From Hyperoplus lanceolatus (lineage: Eukaryota > Chordata > Actinopteri > Uranoscopiformes > Ammodytidae), in assembly GCA_026929865.2 (NCBI GenBank), contig CM049403.1, forward strand, positions 7,644,501 to 7,708,500: a stretch of DNA of 64,000 nucleotides. The letters are read 5' to 3'. The position numbers and the translations under genes were made by a program. The notes under the pieces were generated by a model. It saw only the letters and a list, made by a program, of their open reading frames with translations. It was not told the DNA's origin and did no database searches. The first letter of the stretch is position 1. Every line of letters begins with the position of its first letter. Below, one piece after another: positions 1 to 12,421 of the stretch.

Positions 1-1441
1 TTTATAATGTTCATTTAAACCTGTTAAATTGTAAATTACAGCAGTATAATTTAGCAATAGGTGCAATAATAATGTGATGTATACAGAATATGTAGTTATA
101 ACTCAACACAACCAAAACCACTGCTGTTCCTCTGAATTAGATTTGATACCTAATGAAATATTGGTTTAGCATCCACAACATAAGCATCCCCTGGTTTGAG
201 CTTTATTCTGATTTGACAGTATGTAAGACAAATAAATCCACCTGGGTGCTTCTTGACTTTTCTATATAATGAAATGGTGCCTGTTGTACAGAGAAGGATT
301 AGGAATGCCTTTTCCATGATTGCTTAATGACAGCATATTGCTCCTCTGTGTAAACACACAAAGGCTTCAAAGGCTCCCATCATCTGAGCGTGTGCGTGTG
401 TTTGATATAATAGAAGTACAATCACTGACTTCCTGCTCCAGCTTCGTGAGCAGCTCAAGTCCTGATTTGATGTGAATAGAGAGAAAGAGACGCCTGTTTG
501 AACGGTGGGATTTAGCAGACATCTGCCGCTCTAGGTTTGCTCTGTGTATTACTGTGTGGTGAAAGCCTCACACAAAAGCCCACAGAGCAAACACAGGGCA
601 GACCGCGGCTATATATATATATTGTCACTGATTTTGTCATTCCTAATTGCTTGCTGATGAGGTTTTGTTTTGACACTGGGTCCTTCCTGGGTGCAGGAAA
701 TACAAAACGAAATGACGGTCAACAATTAGTATGTTTTATCTATGTCTTCCTACGCTGTCAATTGGCAAGGTAGATTATCTCTAATATATTTTATAAAAGG
801 AATTTTTTTTAAGACGAGACAAAACTTTTAAGTTAATTTTGCTCATTGAACTTGAAACAATTTTTGACTGAGAAAGGCTTGTGAAAGCTCCAGGAAAAAT
901 CGTTGAGTTAAAAATTTTAAATTAAAAAGAAACAGGCCAAGAATGACCTTTAACACTCAATTTAACTTTGTACTACTAAAGCAAACGTGTGCAACCATTT
1001 TGTCTTCCATCTAAATAACCACTGCAGCCTAAAGTGAATCGTTTTTATTCAAAAGGAGTCACAGGACGGGTACTAAAAAAAAGAAAATTCTAGAAAAAAG
1101 TTAACATAAATTCAGCTCCAATTTATAAATCACTGCCCCACATTTGGAGATGTATTTGCTCCTTTGGAGATGTATTTGCTCCTTTATTTGCTGTTTTGTT
1201 TTATAATTCAGTCCGAAGAATCGAAATCCAAATGCCATTGTCAATGAGTGACTAAAAGCAGTGATCACTTTCCAACTCAGGAGGGCACTGTTTGTCTAGA
1301 GGGCCATATCCATGAACTAGCCTATGGATACATATACAGTGGTAAAAAAGTCTTCCGATCATATACTTTAGTAAAAGCAGAAAATACCATAATGTAAGTA
1401 TAGTCCGTTACAAGTAAAATTCATGTTCAACATGTACAATA
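1..1441. other. Gene-free DNA
   Basis: This AT-rich stretch has no exon-like open frame with splice sites and no RNA gene that I can see. A short duplication (GGAGATGTATTTGCTCCTTT occurs twice in a row near 1146-1185) is the only local repeat noticed. It ends at the inverted-repeat element starting at 1442. Confidence 0.5.
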
Positions 1442-2409
1442 GAGTGTTGGGACGTCTTTGAAAAAGTATGTTATAGTTACTCACTACTTGTTCCAAAAGT
1501 AACGAGTTAGTAACTGAATTACTTTATAATAGAAGTAACTAGTTACCAGGGAAAGTAACTATTTGCGTTAGCCTACTGTAAAAAAAGAAAAAAAATTTTT
1601 CGAGCAGTTTTCACAAGTCAGTTGAAAGAGTAGAAGGCGGTAGGCCTACCGAGGCTATAACCTCAATATGTTGCACATCAACAGACAGCAAGAGTTTATC
1701 CTGCACTTCAAGTATTTTGTTCTCAACAAAATTAGTAGAGGAAACGCTGAATGTACCGTGCTGATCTGCTATCACTGGATTCACTTCATGTCTGCTAAAA
1801 CACCACTTAAGGCCAAAAACGTCAGCCTATGAAGCAGAGACGATGAGAGGAGGAGTATGGATTTATCCTATGTTTATTTCCTTCTTTAACATGCACAGCA
1901 GCATACAGATCCCAGGAAAAGAACAATAGCAATATTCGGCCGTGCTAAACAGCTGTTGCAACCGGCGAATCGCGGCTGTTTAATAACGTGCATAAATTAT
2001 AATTTATAGAGATCGGAAAACTCCATGCACTTACTCACAAGGGGATGAACAAACTCAGGGAAAGCAGTTTCAACGTGGATTGATGGTTACTGGGCAATGT
2101 GTAAAAAGAGAGAGAAAGAAAATAAACTTCAGAAAGGGCTGGCTGAATGACGTGAGCGTAATGACAGTTATAATGTCATCCACACTGAATAAAACACAAC
2201 TTAAAACACAGTCTCCTCACTAGAGTTTGTGTAGTATGGAGCAGGGGTGTTCGATTAACAGTTTATTCAATCAATTCATATAGAGATTTAAGTTCAATAA
2301 CGATAACGGCGCTGTAAGAGGAAAAGTAATTAGTTAGATTACCCCGTTACTGAAAAAAGAACGGCGTTACCTAACGCCGTTATTTTAAACGGCGTTATTC
2401 CCAACACTG
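1442..2409. mobile_element. hAT-like non-autonomous DNA transposon
   Basis: The ends are imperfect inverted repeats: GAGTGTTGGGA on the left and TCCCAACACTG on the right. Both subterminal zones are rich in GTTAC/GTAAC motifs. ACAATA stands directly outside both ends (1436-1441 and 2410-2415), which looks like the remains of a target duplication. Ends of the CAGTGTTGGG type with GTTAC-rich flanks are common in fish hAT derivatives. The interior has no transposase frame, so the copy is non-autonomous. The superfamily call rests on the termini only. Confidence 0.6.
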
Positions 2410-2997
2410 ACAATATGTGAGTAAAAGTCCAGGAGTTTTTTGTTCAAGATTAAGTTAAAGCCTCTAAAAGGGTGGCTTCAAATTTGAAATATCTGTAACG
2501 TTGATAATCATGACCAATTCAGCAAAACTCAATTATAAAAAAAACAGTATATCAAGAGTTGAAATGCTTTAACTGCTGTATAAATGTGCTTCATCAGGAC
2601 TGTGTGGGGGTAGTTTGATCAGATTTGACAGCACAACATCATCAGATTCACATTAGAATGCTGTTCAATCCTGATTGGTGCACTGAAGTATGTGATAGCC
2701 CCGCCCACTTCAAAACATTGAGAAAAGCGCAGAGGAAAACTAAATGAATACAGAAATGCCTCATGTGAATTGAGACTTGTTTATGTATGGCTTCTTCACT
2801 CACTGTTTAAGGATTTAGAGCCTTTGAATGGTTAGAGTACCCATACGCATCAGCATTTAGTTTGATACTTCCTGCACCCAGGAACCAGTGTCAGTACCAT
2901 TAATGGTGCCTTAAAGTTATGAAATATCTTAATCTCTGTGACGAGTAACTATAACTCTAAAAGTAAAATGAAGTGGACTTAAAAGTATAATATTTCA
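2410..2997. other. Gene-free DNA between two mobile elements
   Basis: No coding or RNA signal was seen. The last 17 bases (2981-2997) are the left copy of the target duplication of the SINE that follows. Confidence 0.45.
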
Positions 2998-3179
2998 GGG
3001 GCACCCTTAGTTCAGTTGGTAGGGCGTCCCCCCCCCCCGAGCCGGGCCCAGCAGCAGACCCGGTTTCGATTCCCGCCTGCGGTCGTTCTCTGCATGTCAC
3101 TCCCCTCTCTGCCCCATTTCACCTCTGTCTCTCTGCACTATCAATAAAGCATAAAAATGCCCAAAATATATCTTTAGAG
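2998..3179 (+). mobile_element. tRNA-derived SINE with intact target duplication
   Basis: The 5' part is tRNA-like: TTAGTTCAGTTGGTAGGGCG resembles the A-box side (D-arm) and GGTTTCGATTCCCGCC the B box. The tail contains CAATAAAGCATAAAAATG. The element is bracketed by an exact 17-bp direct repeat, AAAAGTATAATATTTCA, at 2981-2997 and 3180-3196. That is the signature of target-primed insertion. A run of ten C interrupts the tRNA-like head. The perfect duplication points to a fairly recent insertion. Confidence 0.8.
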
Positions 3180-3196
3180 AAAAGTATAATATTTCA

Positions 3197-5905
3197 TCAC
3201 AAATGTAGTAGTTGAAGCATAGGGTAGCATGAAAGGGATATAGTACTCACTATGTACTTTTCATTCTATCACTACATATTTGCAATGGAAAATTAGATGA
3301 CTGAGTGAACAATGTTACTATAATTTGACTTTCTTTTTCATACAGACTCGGAATCTTCTCTTCAATATGGTATGGTTTGGCTAATTAAATAGCACATGCT
3401 AATTCCGTATATTGTAGGCCATTGGCGTATATTGATACCTTTTTATATAATCGTGTCAGGAGATACAGTGTTCCGGTGTGTAATCTGAAACACAATCTGC
3501 AGCTGTACTCCTGCAAATGATCTTAGGGTAGTGAGGACATTTATTTTGGACTGAAGTATCCATTTCCCATGAGTGAATATCCTGGGACAATCATCAGGTC
3601 AGGTGGACAGACTGCGCGTGTGTGTTCGTGTGCGTGTGTTGTCTAGGCATGTGGGTAGCGCTTGGCACTACTGTAGTGTTCAGAGGCAAACATGTATCTC
3701 AGGTCACTGATATCACATAGCCATTTATATTTAATTTGCTGCACTGCAACACCAACAACAACAACACAGTTGTGTAACCAGGTGTGCAGAGGTAGACGTG
3801 TATAGAATCGAAGTTTTTAGAATTCTTTTGATTTACTTTTAACGAAATGTTGGGACAGTAGGTGTTATTGAGAATATAGCTTTGAGGTGTATCACATGTT
3901 GTTGTTATGTTTCCATTGAACCAAAAAGACATTGGCATGTTCCTTGATTGGAATAATAGGCAAGAATGAACAAGACTTGACTGTATCATTTCAGTGCAGC
4001 AGCAGATAGTGCAGTATTTATGGACTAGGTCTAGTCGGTACAAACAGGCAGCAATCCTATGAGAGCGCCATAAAGCCTCTCTATTTTCCCTCTTTCCATC
4101 CCATACATTTCCTTGGTGGCCTCTTAGAGAGCAAGAGGTTCTAAGTGAACTATTTATCCAGTCGACTTCCCCCCCCCGGGAGACCTCCAGCAGACTGCAG
4201 CATGCTCTCCTGTCTATGCCCCAAACCTCCCCAGACCCCGCTGTGTGCTTGTCAAGGAAAACTGCCATGTTTAAGGCCTCTCCCTCGGGTTTTCCTCTCT
4301 CGGCTCCAAACGCTGCTCTATCTGAGCGCCTCTCAGACCGCACTGATCTCAGATTAGCAGATGGATTTGATTTGAAGATATTTATTTTATACGGTCCAGA
4401 TTTGCGTTTGTGATTGCTGCTTTACTATTATATCTTAAAGATCTCAAAGATTTTTTAAACGTGATTCATTTTCACACAAATAATTTCCTCATTCACCCCT
4501 AGTGGTATGTATCTATAGCAGACAAAGAACTGAACATTAAAATAAATAAAAAAGTAAAAGTAGTAGCAATACCACTCTACAAAAATACTCCCATTACAAG
4601 ACAAACTCAAACTGCATTCAAAATCTTACTTTACAATCTGAAAAACGTACTTGAATGGTTAGAAAGTATACGTATTCTTGTGTTGTCTGATTAAATTACT
4701 TTTTATATTGTTGGAAAATTGACTTGTTGTGTTTTATAAGTTGGTCATCATTTTTTATTTGCAAAGTAACTTTTAATTTTAGCTGTTAAAACAATATTTC
4801 CAAATTACAGGGGTACAGATCAGCTATAGGTTTCTGAATTACTGTTGAGTTTTTCAAATGTCATATTTAGTATGACAAAAAAATCTTAACCCATGCTACA
4901 TTTTCCTATTTTTTTTGTTTTTAGAAGAAAGTCTGTTTACTAATCATGTGGATCTATGGTAGGCATTTGTCTTCTTTCTTTTTCTATCTCCCAACTGGTG
5001 CTAGTAGTGGAATATATTAAGGGGGGAGTCATACCCCCAGTGTACTGAGAGCTAATGGAGAGCTGGCCTCACAGGGGAACATCTCTTGACCTGGGTCCCC
5101 TTTTTGTAAAAGCTTTGCCCCTGTAGCAAACAATTGCAGGGAGGGGCTTCGTGGGTGAGCATGTTTAGTGAACATTTGTAGTCCGGCCTTTTTTCACATC
5201 TTTCAACATGGCCTAAAGCTGCTTTATGTGCCAGTGTGCTGTGAGGTGAAAGCTCCCCAGACAAAGGCCTGGACGGCTCAGTCTTTTGGAAGCACCGCTG
5301 GGGGAACTGCATCGACTAGACTTCACTACCGCCTGCTCAACCTTTTGTAAAACGGCATTTTGATGACAATTCCCTGTGTCGAGTTGTTCCCAATCAATAC
5401 GCACAGAGCGGATGCCTTGACAGACACAGATAACTGCTGCTGTATGTGTGGGCTGAAGAGACTGACACCCTGTCTGACTCTGATCAATAAGTGGCGTGTG
5501 GCGCGGCCATGCACACGCTCAGCCCAGCCCACTCTGCTGGGAGTACACGGGGCAGGCTTTCCCCCGGCAGAGAGGTAAAGCTGCCCAGCAACTCCCCAAG
5601 GTGGACGAATCGGAGATGTTACATGTGAACTGGCTGTCAAAACGATTCTGTCATCTCCCCTTCTCTCCACTGTTTAAAGATGCTGACACACTGTGTTTGG
5701 GGTACCAATGTCTTGTTGGAAGTGATGGAGGCTTTTAGCCTTTTTTTTCTTTTATCCGTTTAAGTGTTCACTCGAGTGTTCAAATTTCTATTTCACCTGC
5801 CACACATGTCTCCTGGCACTTCTTGTACACTCACTGCTTCCTTTTAGGTCATCTGAACCACAATGTATCAACTCTATATGGAATCTCATCTTTCACCACT
5901 AGTTA
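3197..5905. other. Gene-free DNA
   Basis: Open frames here (for example on the minus strand across 3699-4343) lack family motifs, and I found no splice context that makes them exons. A GC-richer patch at about 5050-5650 also shows no recognisable protein. Nothing else can be supported. Confidence 0.45.
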
Positions 5906-6813
5906 TTAAAGCCACTACGAGTAACATTTAAATATATTTTAAACAGCCTCATGTTTCCTCTGATAATCATAAATGACCTTTAACAGCAAACGAGACAATC
6001 AGTGCAAAGAAATACGTTTTTATATAGTTTTTATTACTGCATTTGGTCTGGCCGCACACCCAGTCCAATTTTTGATTTGCGCATGCAGGCTCTATGGTCA
6101 CATATTCGTATTGGTCGCAGATTTCATTTTCAGTTTGAGAAGCCTATCCGTCCAGGTGAGGGAAGGGGAGCGGGAGCCTTGTTTGAGACAGTTATTTGTC
6201 TTCATAATGACTGATAACGGGGCTGAACCATCAAAGAAAAAAAAGAGAATGCAATGAAGGGAGAGTGATATACGGACGGGAGGAGGACGTTGCCAAGCAA
6301 CGTGTACACAATTTCACGGGAGCGAACTAGACTGCAGTGTTTACTCCTAAATGAATGAGCGGTACTAACACAAAGTTTACTTTGCTTCACCATCATCAGA
6401 TAACCATTATTAATCTGAAATAGTCATTATTTTCAACAAAATAAACACATTACCTCATCGTGATCCATACTAACTGCCGTTTCTCGTTCATTCGCTTTCT
6501 GTGAGGACACAGAATCTTTCAGCTCCGTGAGGGTATTTAGGTGACACTGTATCAACTCATTGCAATCAGGTGTGTCTGGCACTGACCGGCATTAATTGAT
6601 GCAGTGTCACTAACCACTCTCACGGAGCCGAAAAGAGTCCGTGCCCTCACACTTTCAACACACGGACATGCATTATATTGCGCCCTAACCATTTGACACT
6701 CGCATGCCCGGCACATGCTAGAAAAGAGCTTTACGACAGCTGGAGTCGTAAAAATACTACCACTTTTGTCCAAAGGGGCCGCCAACGGACAAAGTTACTC
6801 GTAGTGGCTTTAA
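5906..6813 (+). mobile_element. 908-bp TTAAAGCC terminal-inverted-repeat element, copy 1
   Basis: The left end TTAAAGCCACTACGAGTAAC is matched by the inverted right end GTTACTCGTAGTGGCTTTAA, a 20-bp perfect inverted repeat. The interior matches the element at 11478-12421 in the opposite orientation over nearly its whole length. It carries a short open frame starting at 6206 (MTDNGAEPSKKKKRMQ). There is no recognisable transposase, so it is non-autonomous. The superfamily is not resolved. Confidence 0.8.
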
Positions 6814-8347
6814 GGCAAAGGGATACATTTTTTTACAAAATGTAATATTTGTTTGCTTGGTAATTTGTTTATTAGGGCCCGAGCACCAGTTTCAAAGGCC
6901 CTATTGTTCCTCTTATTACCTTTTTTTTTTACCCTTTGAATGTGTTTTTGAGTTGTGAGTAAAAGGTTAGTAAGTGGGTGAGTGAAGAAGGGCAGATCAG
7001 ATTCAGCTTGGGCTCATTAATGTTTCAGAGGATGCCAGAGGGCGAATGGGAGTCTCTGCACTGCCGGGATCCATTTCCTTTGACTGGGCCTTTGTCATTG
7101 TCTCTAATGGAGTGATTGGCAACATACCTGGCACGTGATAAAAAGAGACTTTGGGTTATTATATGCGTTAAAGATAGGCGGGCTAATGACTCAGTCTCAC
7201 CTTTCATTTTCATAATTTAACCGTTTGTTCATGGAGGGAAGAAATAGCACTGAATCATTTAAAATGTATGTTCAAAATCAACTTTTTCCCCTGCAGGATT
7301 TTTCAGCATATTAATATAGTATTTATCTGCTGACCCCCTTTATGGCTTCATCTTCCTCAGCCCTGGCCCAGTGTAGACCTCTGGGGCCGAGAAAGTACTT
7401 AGCATCCTTCTCCTCTGTACGCCGTGATCCCCACAATGGCATTACTCTGCTTTGATCCTGCTGGGTTTGACACATGACCACACAGCCCCCTGAATGGGCA
7501 TTAGTGCAGGCTTCAACAAACCCAACATCTGTGCCTCCGAGCACTGCCACCGCTCAAATCATTCATTAAATCAGAACACAAAAAGTAACTTTACTTGAAT
7601 GCCTCAGCATAAATATTTGATCATGGCTGAGAATAAATCTTTGTCATTTTGTGCTCCTTTCCCATGGCTGCGGGCTCCTCTTATGGATCTTCCTTTGCCT
7701 CGCTCACTCCTTGCTATTTGGATACAGGCGCATGCATGGCTTGGTCATTTTGTGAAATGGATCTTATGAATATTTTAGAAAGATTCATAGCTGCAATCAG
7801 CGGCCTGGTTAAAGGGGAGGACTGTATCACAAAGTGCTGCCATGCTCACTCACATATCATATGCTCTATGCAGAGATAACATATGCTGAAAGAGCTTTTG
7901 TGTGTTTGCTTGACAGAGGTACTAAACATTCCTCTGTTATAACACATCCTACTACTTAATTAACATTTAAGGTACACAACAGTGGGTTTGACTGTACATC
8001 ATCTATAAAATCATTTGAGTCAAGGTAAAAACAGATCTCTACAAAGTGATTGATATTCATTAAAAATACAAAATACATGTTTGTCAAGGCTAGACGCTGC
8101 AGGTAAGAAATATACAAACGCAAACAGATAAGGTTTAGTACACAAATGTACATTTTGGACCTTTTATTTATACTAGTATGAAAGAACACATGCAAAACAG
8201 ACCACTGCCCAAATTGACCAGTGCTTGAAAAAAAGAATCATTTTGCCTTAAACTCTGTCAAAGTGCATGTGGCATGGTGAGTTAACTCACTTACGACCAG
8301 CCAGAAATTATTGATTGAATAGATATTCCAGGACAATAGTATTTTTG
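6814..8347. other. Gene-free DNA downstream of gfi1, possible regulatory sequence
   Basis: No coding exon was recognised. Two stretches, about 7018-7215 and 7640-7880, have higher complexity than their surroundings and no repeat look, including a GATA-like AAAGATAGG and a CACGTG hexamer. They could be conserved non-coding elements, but that is inference from texture only. Confidence 0.3.
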
Positions 8348-8665
8348 TAACACTTTAAAATAAGGGTACATTAATTCACTGTTAGTTATTGCTATTTAAT
8401 GCTATTAAAGGTTAAGGAAAGCTTATTAAACTGTGAATGCTTAGTTATTAATGGTTAATCAATGCTTTGTTAAGCATTAACTCCGCTTAGCTAACTAAGG
8501 CTTAGTTAAGCATCAAATAAGCATAACGGTTAGTTAATGCTTAGTCAATGTGTATTTAACATTAACTTAGCAGTTATTAACGGTTATTTATTGCTTAGTT
8601 GATGCTTACTAAGCATTAACCAAGCATTAGGTAACAGTTAATTAATGTAACTTTACTGTAAACCA
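8348..8665. repeat. Repeat built of TTAATGCTTAG/CTAAGCATTAA motifs
   Basis: About 300 bp consist of variants of TTAGTTAATGCTTAGT and its reverse complement, alternating so that many short palindromes form. The edges (ACACTTTAAAATAAGGGTAC on the left, GTAACTTTACTGTAAACC on the right) are roughly inverted, suggesting a palindromic MITE. No coding capacity is seen. Confidence 0.6.
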
Positions 8666-10385
8666 ATATTTTTGTATTTATGTCAATTCTGTTTCATTTC
8701 TGGGGACAGCCTTCTTTTCACTGGAGAATTCCTTTGTCCTCATGCTGGAGGGTTAGCCACAATATAACTGACTCTGCAAAATGTTAGAATTTCCAGATAC
8801 AGGTGTATGTATATGACAATCAATTACATTTTTCAAGTTTTGATTTGAATCAAAACCTCTCTGGTAAAATAATAAGGCAAGCAAAAATGGAAAATATGAG
8901 CAGAAATTTAGTGCCAACCCTGATATGTGACTTTTTTTTACTCTAACATCATTTAGTATTGAGGGTCAATCCTCAGCTTTAAGCTGCACTGCCTTATTCT
9001 CCCATTAGCTGTATAGAAAGCCAGGATTTGTTCATGATTCTCACAGCTCTAAACTCCACCCATCAAAATTTCAGCGATGACAAAACCTTTAGCGAATGAA
9101 CAAGAATATCATCAACACACTAAAAGGCTACAAAGCTATCTTTCTTGTCAAGTGTTCTTTTGTTTCCTGTGTGTTTTCTTTCCCCCAAAGAGAAGAGGAT
9201 CTATTGTTACCAAGCCTTTTAGCCAGAGTGGAACCTTTTAATGTCACCTTCAGCATTAATATGTTATTAGACATTGCTTCAGATATGAGACCAAATCAGG
9301 CCACCGAGGCAGGAGCGTGGTAGAAGCAGTCAAAGGATTGAACACAAGTTTTTGTAGATTTTACAGAATATCAACTGATATGGTTAAAACTACGCAGAGA
9401 GCAGGGGACTGTGACAGTCACAAGCCACAGGCCACAGCAGCCATGTTTGTCCTGAGTGACAGCTCACATTCAAATTGTCTACTGATATGTAATGCTAAAT
9501 GACCTGGATAAACATGTCTTTAAATGAGGGGGCAGCCCTACAGCAGCCCCCCCCCCCTTTCATCAAAACGGTGGTCCCCGTCCTAGACCCCCACCCCTCC
9601 ATAGACTCATGCTGTTCAGGGCCTCAGACCCTCAGAACAGAGCCTGGCTAATGGAAAGCTTTCAAGGCGGCCTGGAAGAAAACTGACCGCTCTTTTGGCC
9701 ACAACCTTTTTTCTGATGTTTGTGTGTGTGTTTATACTGTTTTTGTGACCCTGTTAGAATAAATGACTGTTTCAGGAAGTTTTATGAAGAATTGTACTCC
9801 TCCCAAAGAAGAGACCGACCCGTCATCATATCGGCCCATGTAAGGGATATCCATTGGTCTATTGGTAGTGTAGAAATGTATGTGTGTGTGAGTGGTCACA
9901 GATTTGGAATCACACATGCACAAACAACTTGAGAAATACCATCATAAACAAGCCTGTAGTAGACAATAACAAATATAGGCACACATGCACGCACACACAC
10001 ACCTGCGTTATTCTGCATGAATGTGAAATAATGAAATATGTTGTGCTTAAAATATTCCTGTGTAAATGTATACAGAGGTTATTACACCATTATTATTAAT
10101 ACCACTAGTAATCATTATAAACTTAATCTATATAGCACTTTCCGAAACAAAAATTACAAAGTGTTTTACACAAGAAAATACAAGCTGAAAACCTGGGGGA
10201 CAAAAATGTCAAAGATCAGAGGAAGCCACATGTAAAGAAAACCCTATACGATCAAAGAGTGTTTTAAAAGTTATAGCGATCACATTTATAGATCATTTCT
10301 GAAATGAACTCACAGTGTCAGCCAGAGAAGCTGAAACCAGTATAATCCCATATCTTCAGTCTGTAGCTTGTCTAGGGCCTTTTGA
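8666..10385. other. Gene-free DNA
   Basis: Short open frames occur on both strands but none has a recognisable domain or exon borders. There are minor CA/TG tracts near 9718-9731 and 9983-10001 and a C-rich run at about 9548-9557. Confidence 0.4.
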
Positions 10386-10737
10386 TTAAAAGTCACCTAT
10401 AATGCAAAATGCACTTTTTCATGTTTTTCAACATTAATATGGATCCCCAGTGTGTCTAGAGACCCCCAAAGTATGAGACACCTCCACCTTTCTGAAAACC
10501 TGTGTCCAAAACCCAAATCAGACCCCTTATGTCGTCAGAAGGTGAGAAGCCTCATTACCAATTTAAATTAGCACTAATCAGAGCAGAATGAGCTACAGCG
10601 GCTGAAGAGAGGAGACTCAGAACTGGCACTGTGAGAAATATAAAGTTATTTTTGGCTGCGCACATGAAAACAGTTTCTAGTAGAAACCCAAGTTACGATT
10701 TTGAATCTGAAAAAGTGACCTAATATGTGACCTTTAA
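10386..10737. mobile_element. MITE with TTAAAAGTCACC ends
   Basis: The left end (TTAAAAGTCACCTATAATG, then GCACTTTTTCATG) is an imperfect inverted match of the right end (GAAAAAGTGACC, then AATATGTGACCTTTAA). The segment around AGAGGAGACTCAG and CACTGTGAGAAATATAAA recurs near 49475-49535. That indicates a second, disrupted family member inside an evi5 intron. No coding capacity. Confidence 0.6.
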
Positions 10738-11477
10738 ATCAAGGGAAATTTCATTGTTATTATCTAAATGAGAACCTTTGGATCTTTGCTATACTGCTAA
10801 GATGAAAAAAACAAGACTGTCTGTTTATTTCAATGTTATATATATTACAGATTCCATGTTGCGTTGCTTTTCCTGTTAGATTCATGGGGACTGGAACCTT
10901 CCCCAACATCTCTACACTATACAAGATATTATCAATACTTTTTGTCAACTTTAAACATGAAATACATTCCTTAATGACATAAAAAAATATATGTGAAAGT
11001 AAAAAAGTTATATGCAAACATGCGTCTTGTTCCTAGTGCTTTAAAGCGCTGTGGGTGAAGTGTGGTGCAGCTTGTAAGCAGGCCGGCTCTCCCCACACGT
11101 GTTCAGCCTGTCAGGTGCCTGGCTGATGTCTCTTGTTATTATTTTCCTCTCATTCTGCTGCCTTTTCTTTGCCCAGTCATGAATAATTTGTGTCTACGCC
11201 TTGTTGCTCGATGACAGCTGTGCAGTTGCTTTGCAGTCTGTTTTTCACATCAGGTGAATAATGAATAAGCCTCTGCAACAAAAGAGCCGTGTCCTATACG
11301 AGCTCTGCCTCTCTTCATCTGTCCCAGCTTTAGTTAGCGTGTCTACCACTGAGGAGGAGGAGGGGACAGGTGAGCAGGACAGGTCTCTCACATGCACAAT
11401 GTTTCCTCAATAAAGTCATGTATGAAGATAAGTTTTATTTCGCTTCCTATCATTTTTTTCCCCTTTACCCCGGCATA
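10738..11477. other. Gene-free DNA, possible regulatory sequence
   Basis: No exon or RNA gene was recognised. The part at about 11095-11300 is complex, non-repetitive DNA containing CAGGTG, TCATGAATAATTT and ATGACAGCTGT motifs. It is a plausible conserved non-coding element 3' of gfi1, but this is untested. Confidence 0.3.
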
Positions 11478-12421
11478 TTAAAGCCACTACGAGTAACATG
11501 GCACGTTGGCGTCCCCTTTGGACAAAAGCGGTAGTATTTTTACGATGCCCGCTGTCGCAAAGCTGTTTTCTAGCTCGTGCCAGGCGCATGAGTGTGAACT
11601 GAGAAGGGAGCAATATAGTGCATGTCCGTGTGTTGAAAGTGTGAGGACTCTTTTCGGCTCCGTGAGAGCGGTTTTGACACTGCATGAACTAATGCCAGTC
11701 ACTGCCACACACACCTGATTGCAATGAGTTGATGCAGTAGTGTCACATAACTACTCTCTCTCTCACGGAGCTGAAAGATTACGTGTCCGACTCCTCACAG
11801 AAAGCGAATGAACGATAGACGGCAGTTAGTATGGATCACGATGAGGTAATGTGTTTATGTTGTTGTAAATAATGACTATTTCAGATAATGGTTATCTGAT
11901 GATGGTGAAGCAAAGCAAACTTTGTGTTAGTACCAACCGCTCATTCATTTAGGAGTAAACACTGCAGTCTAGTTTCGCTCTCGTGAAATTGTATACACGT
12001 TGCTTGGCAACGCCCTCGTCCCCCGTAGCCTATATCACTCTCCCTTTTAGCTTTTCTTAATTGCATTTTCTTTTTTTTCTTTGATGGTTCAGCCCCGTTA
12101 TCAGTCATTATGACGACAAATAACTGTATCAAACAAGGCTCCCGCTCACCTTCCCTCACCTGGAGGGATAGGCTTCTCAATTCACGTTGCGGCGCCACAC
12201 TGAAATCTGCGACCAATACGGATATGTGACCATAGAGCTTGCACGAGCAAACCGAAAATCGGACTGGGCGTGCGACCAGACCAAAAGCAGTAATAAAAAC
12301 TATTTAAAAACGTCTTTCTTTGCACTGATGGTCTTGTTTGCTGTTAAAGGTCATTTATGATTATCAGAGGAAACATGAGGCTGTTTAAAAGATATTTAAA
12401 TGTTACTCGTAGCCGCTTTAA
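11478..12421 (-). mobile_element. 944-bp TTAAAGCC terminal-inverted-repeat element, copy 2 (inverted)
   Basis: The outer 20 bases on the left equal the left end of the copy at 5906. The interior, read on the minus strand, follows that copy. On the minus strand the internal frame from about 12108 to 11941 starts MTDNGAEPSKKKKKMQ and runs for 55 codons, longer than in copy 1, which stops after 16. The two copies diverge by substitutions and small indels. Confidence 0.8.

Noticed and set aside
3007-3080. A tRNA gene
   Set aside because: The A- and B-box-like parts are interrupted by C10 and followed by a SINE tail and target duplication, so it is a SINE head.
3699-4343. 214-codon minus-strand frame as a gene
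   Set aside because: It has no family motif, low-complexity ends and no supporting splice or promoter context. It is likely a chance frame.
8348-8665. A CRISPR-like or satellite array
   Set aside because: Units alternate in direction and have no constant spacer, so it is a palindromic repeat in a eukaryotic genome.
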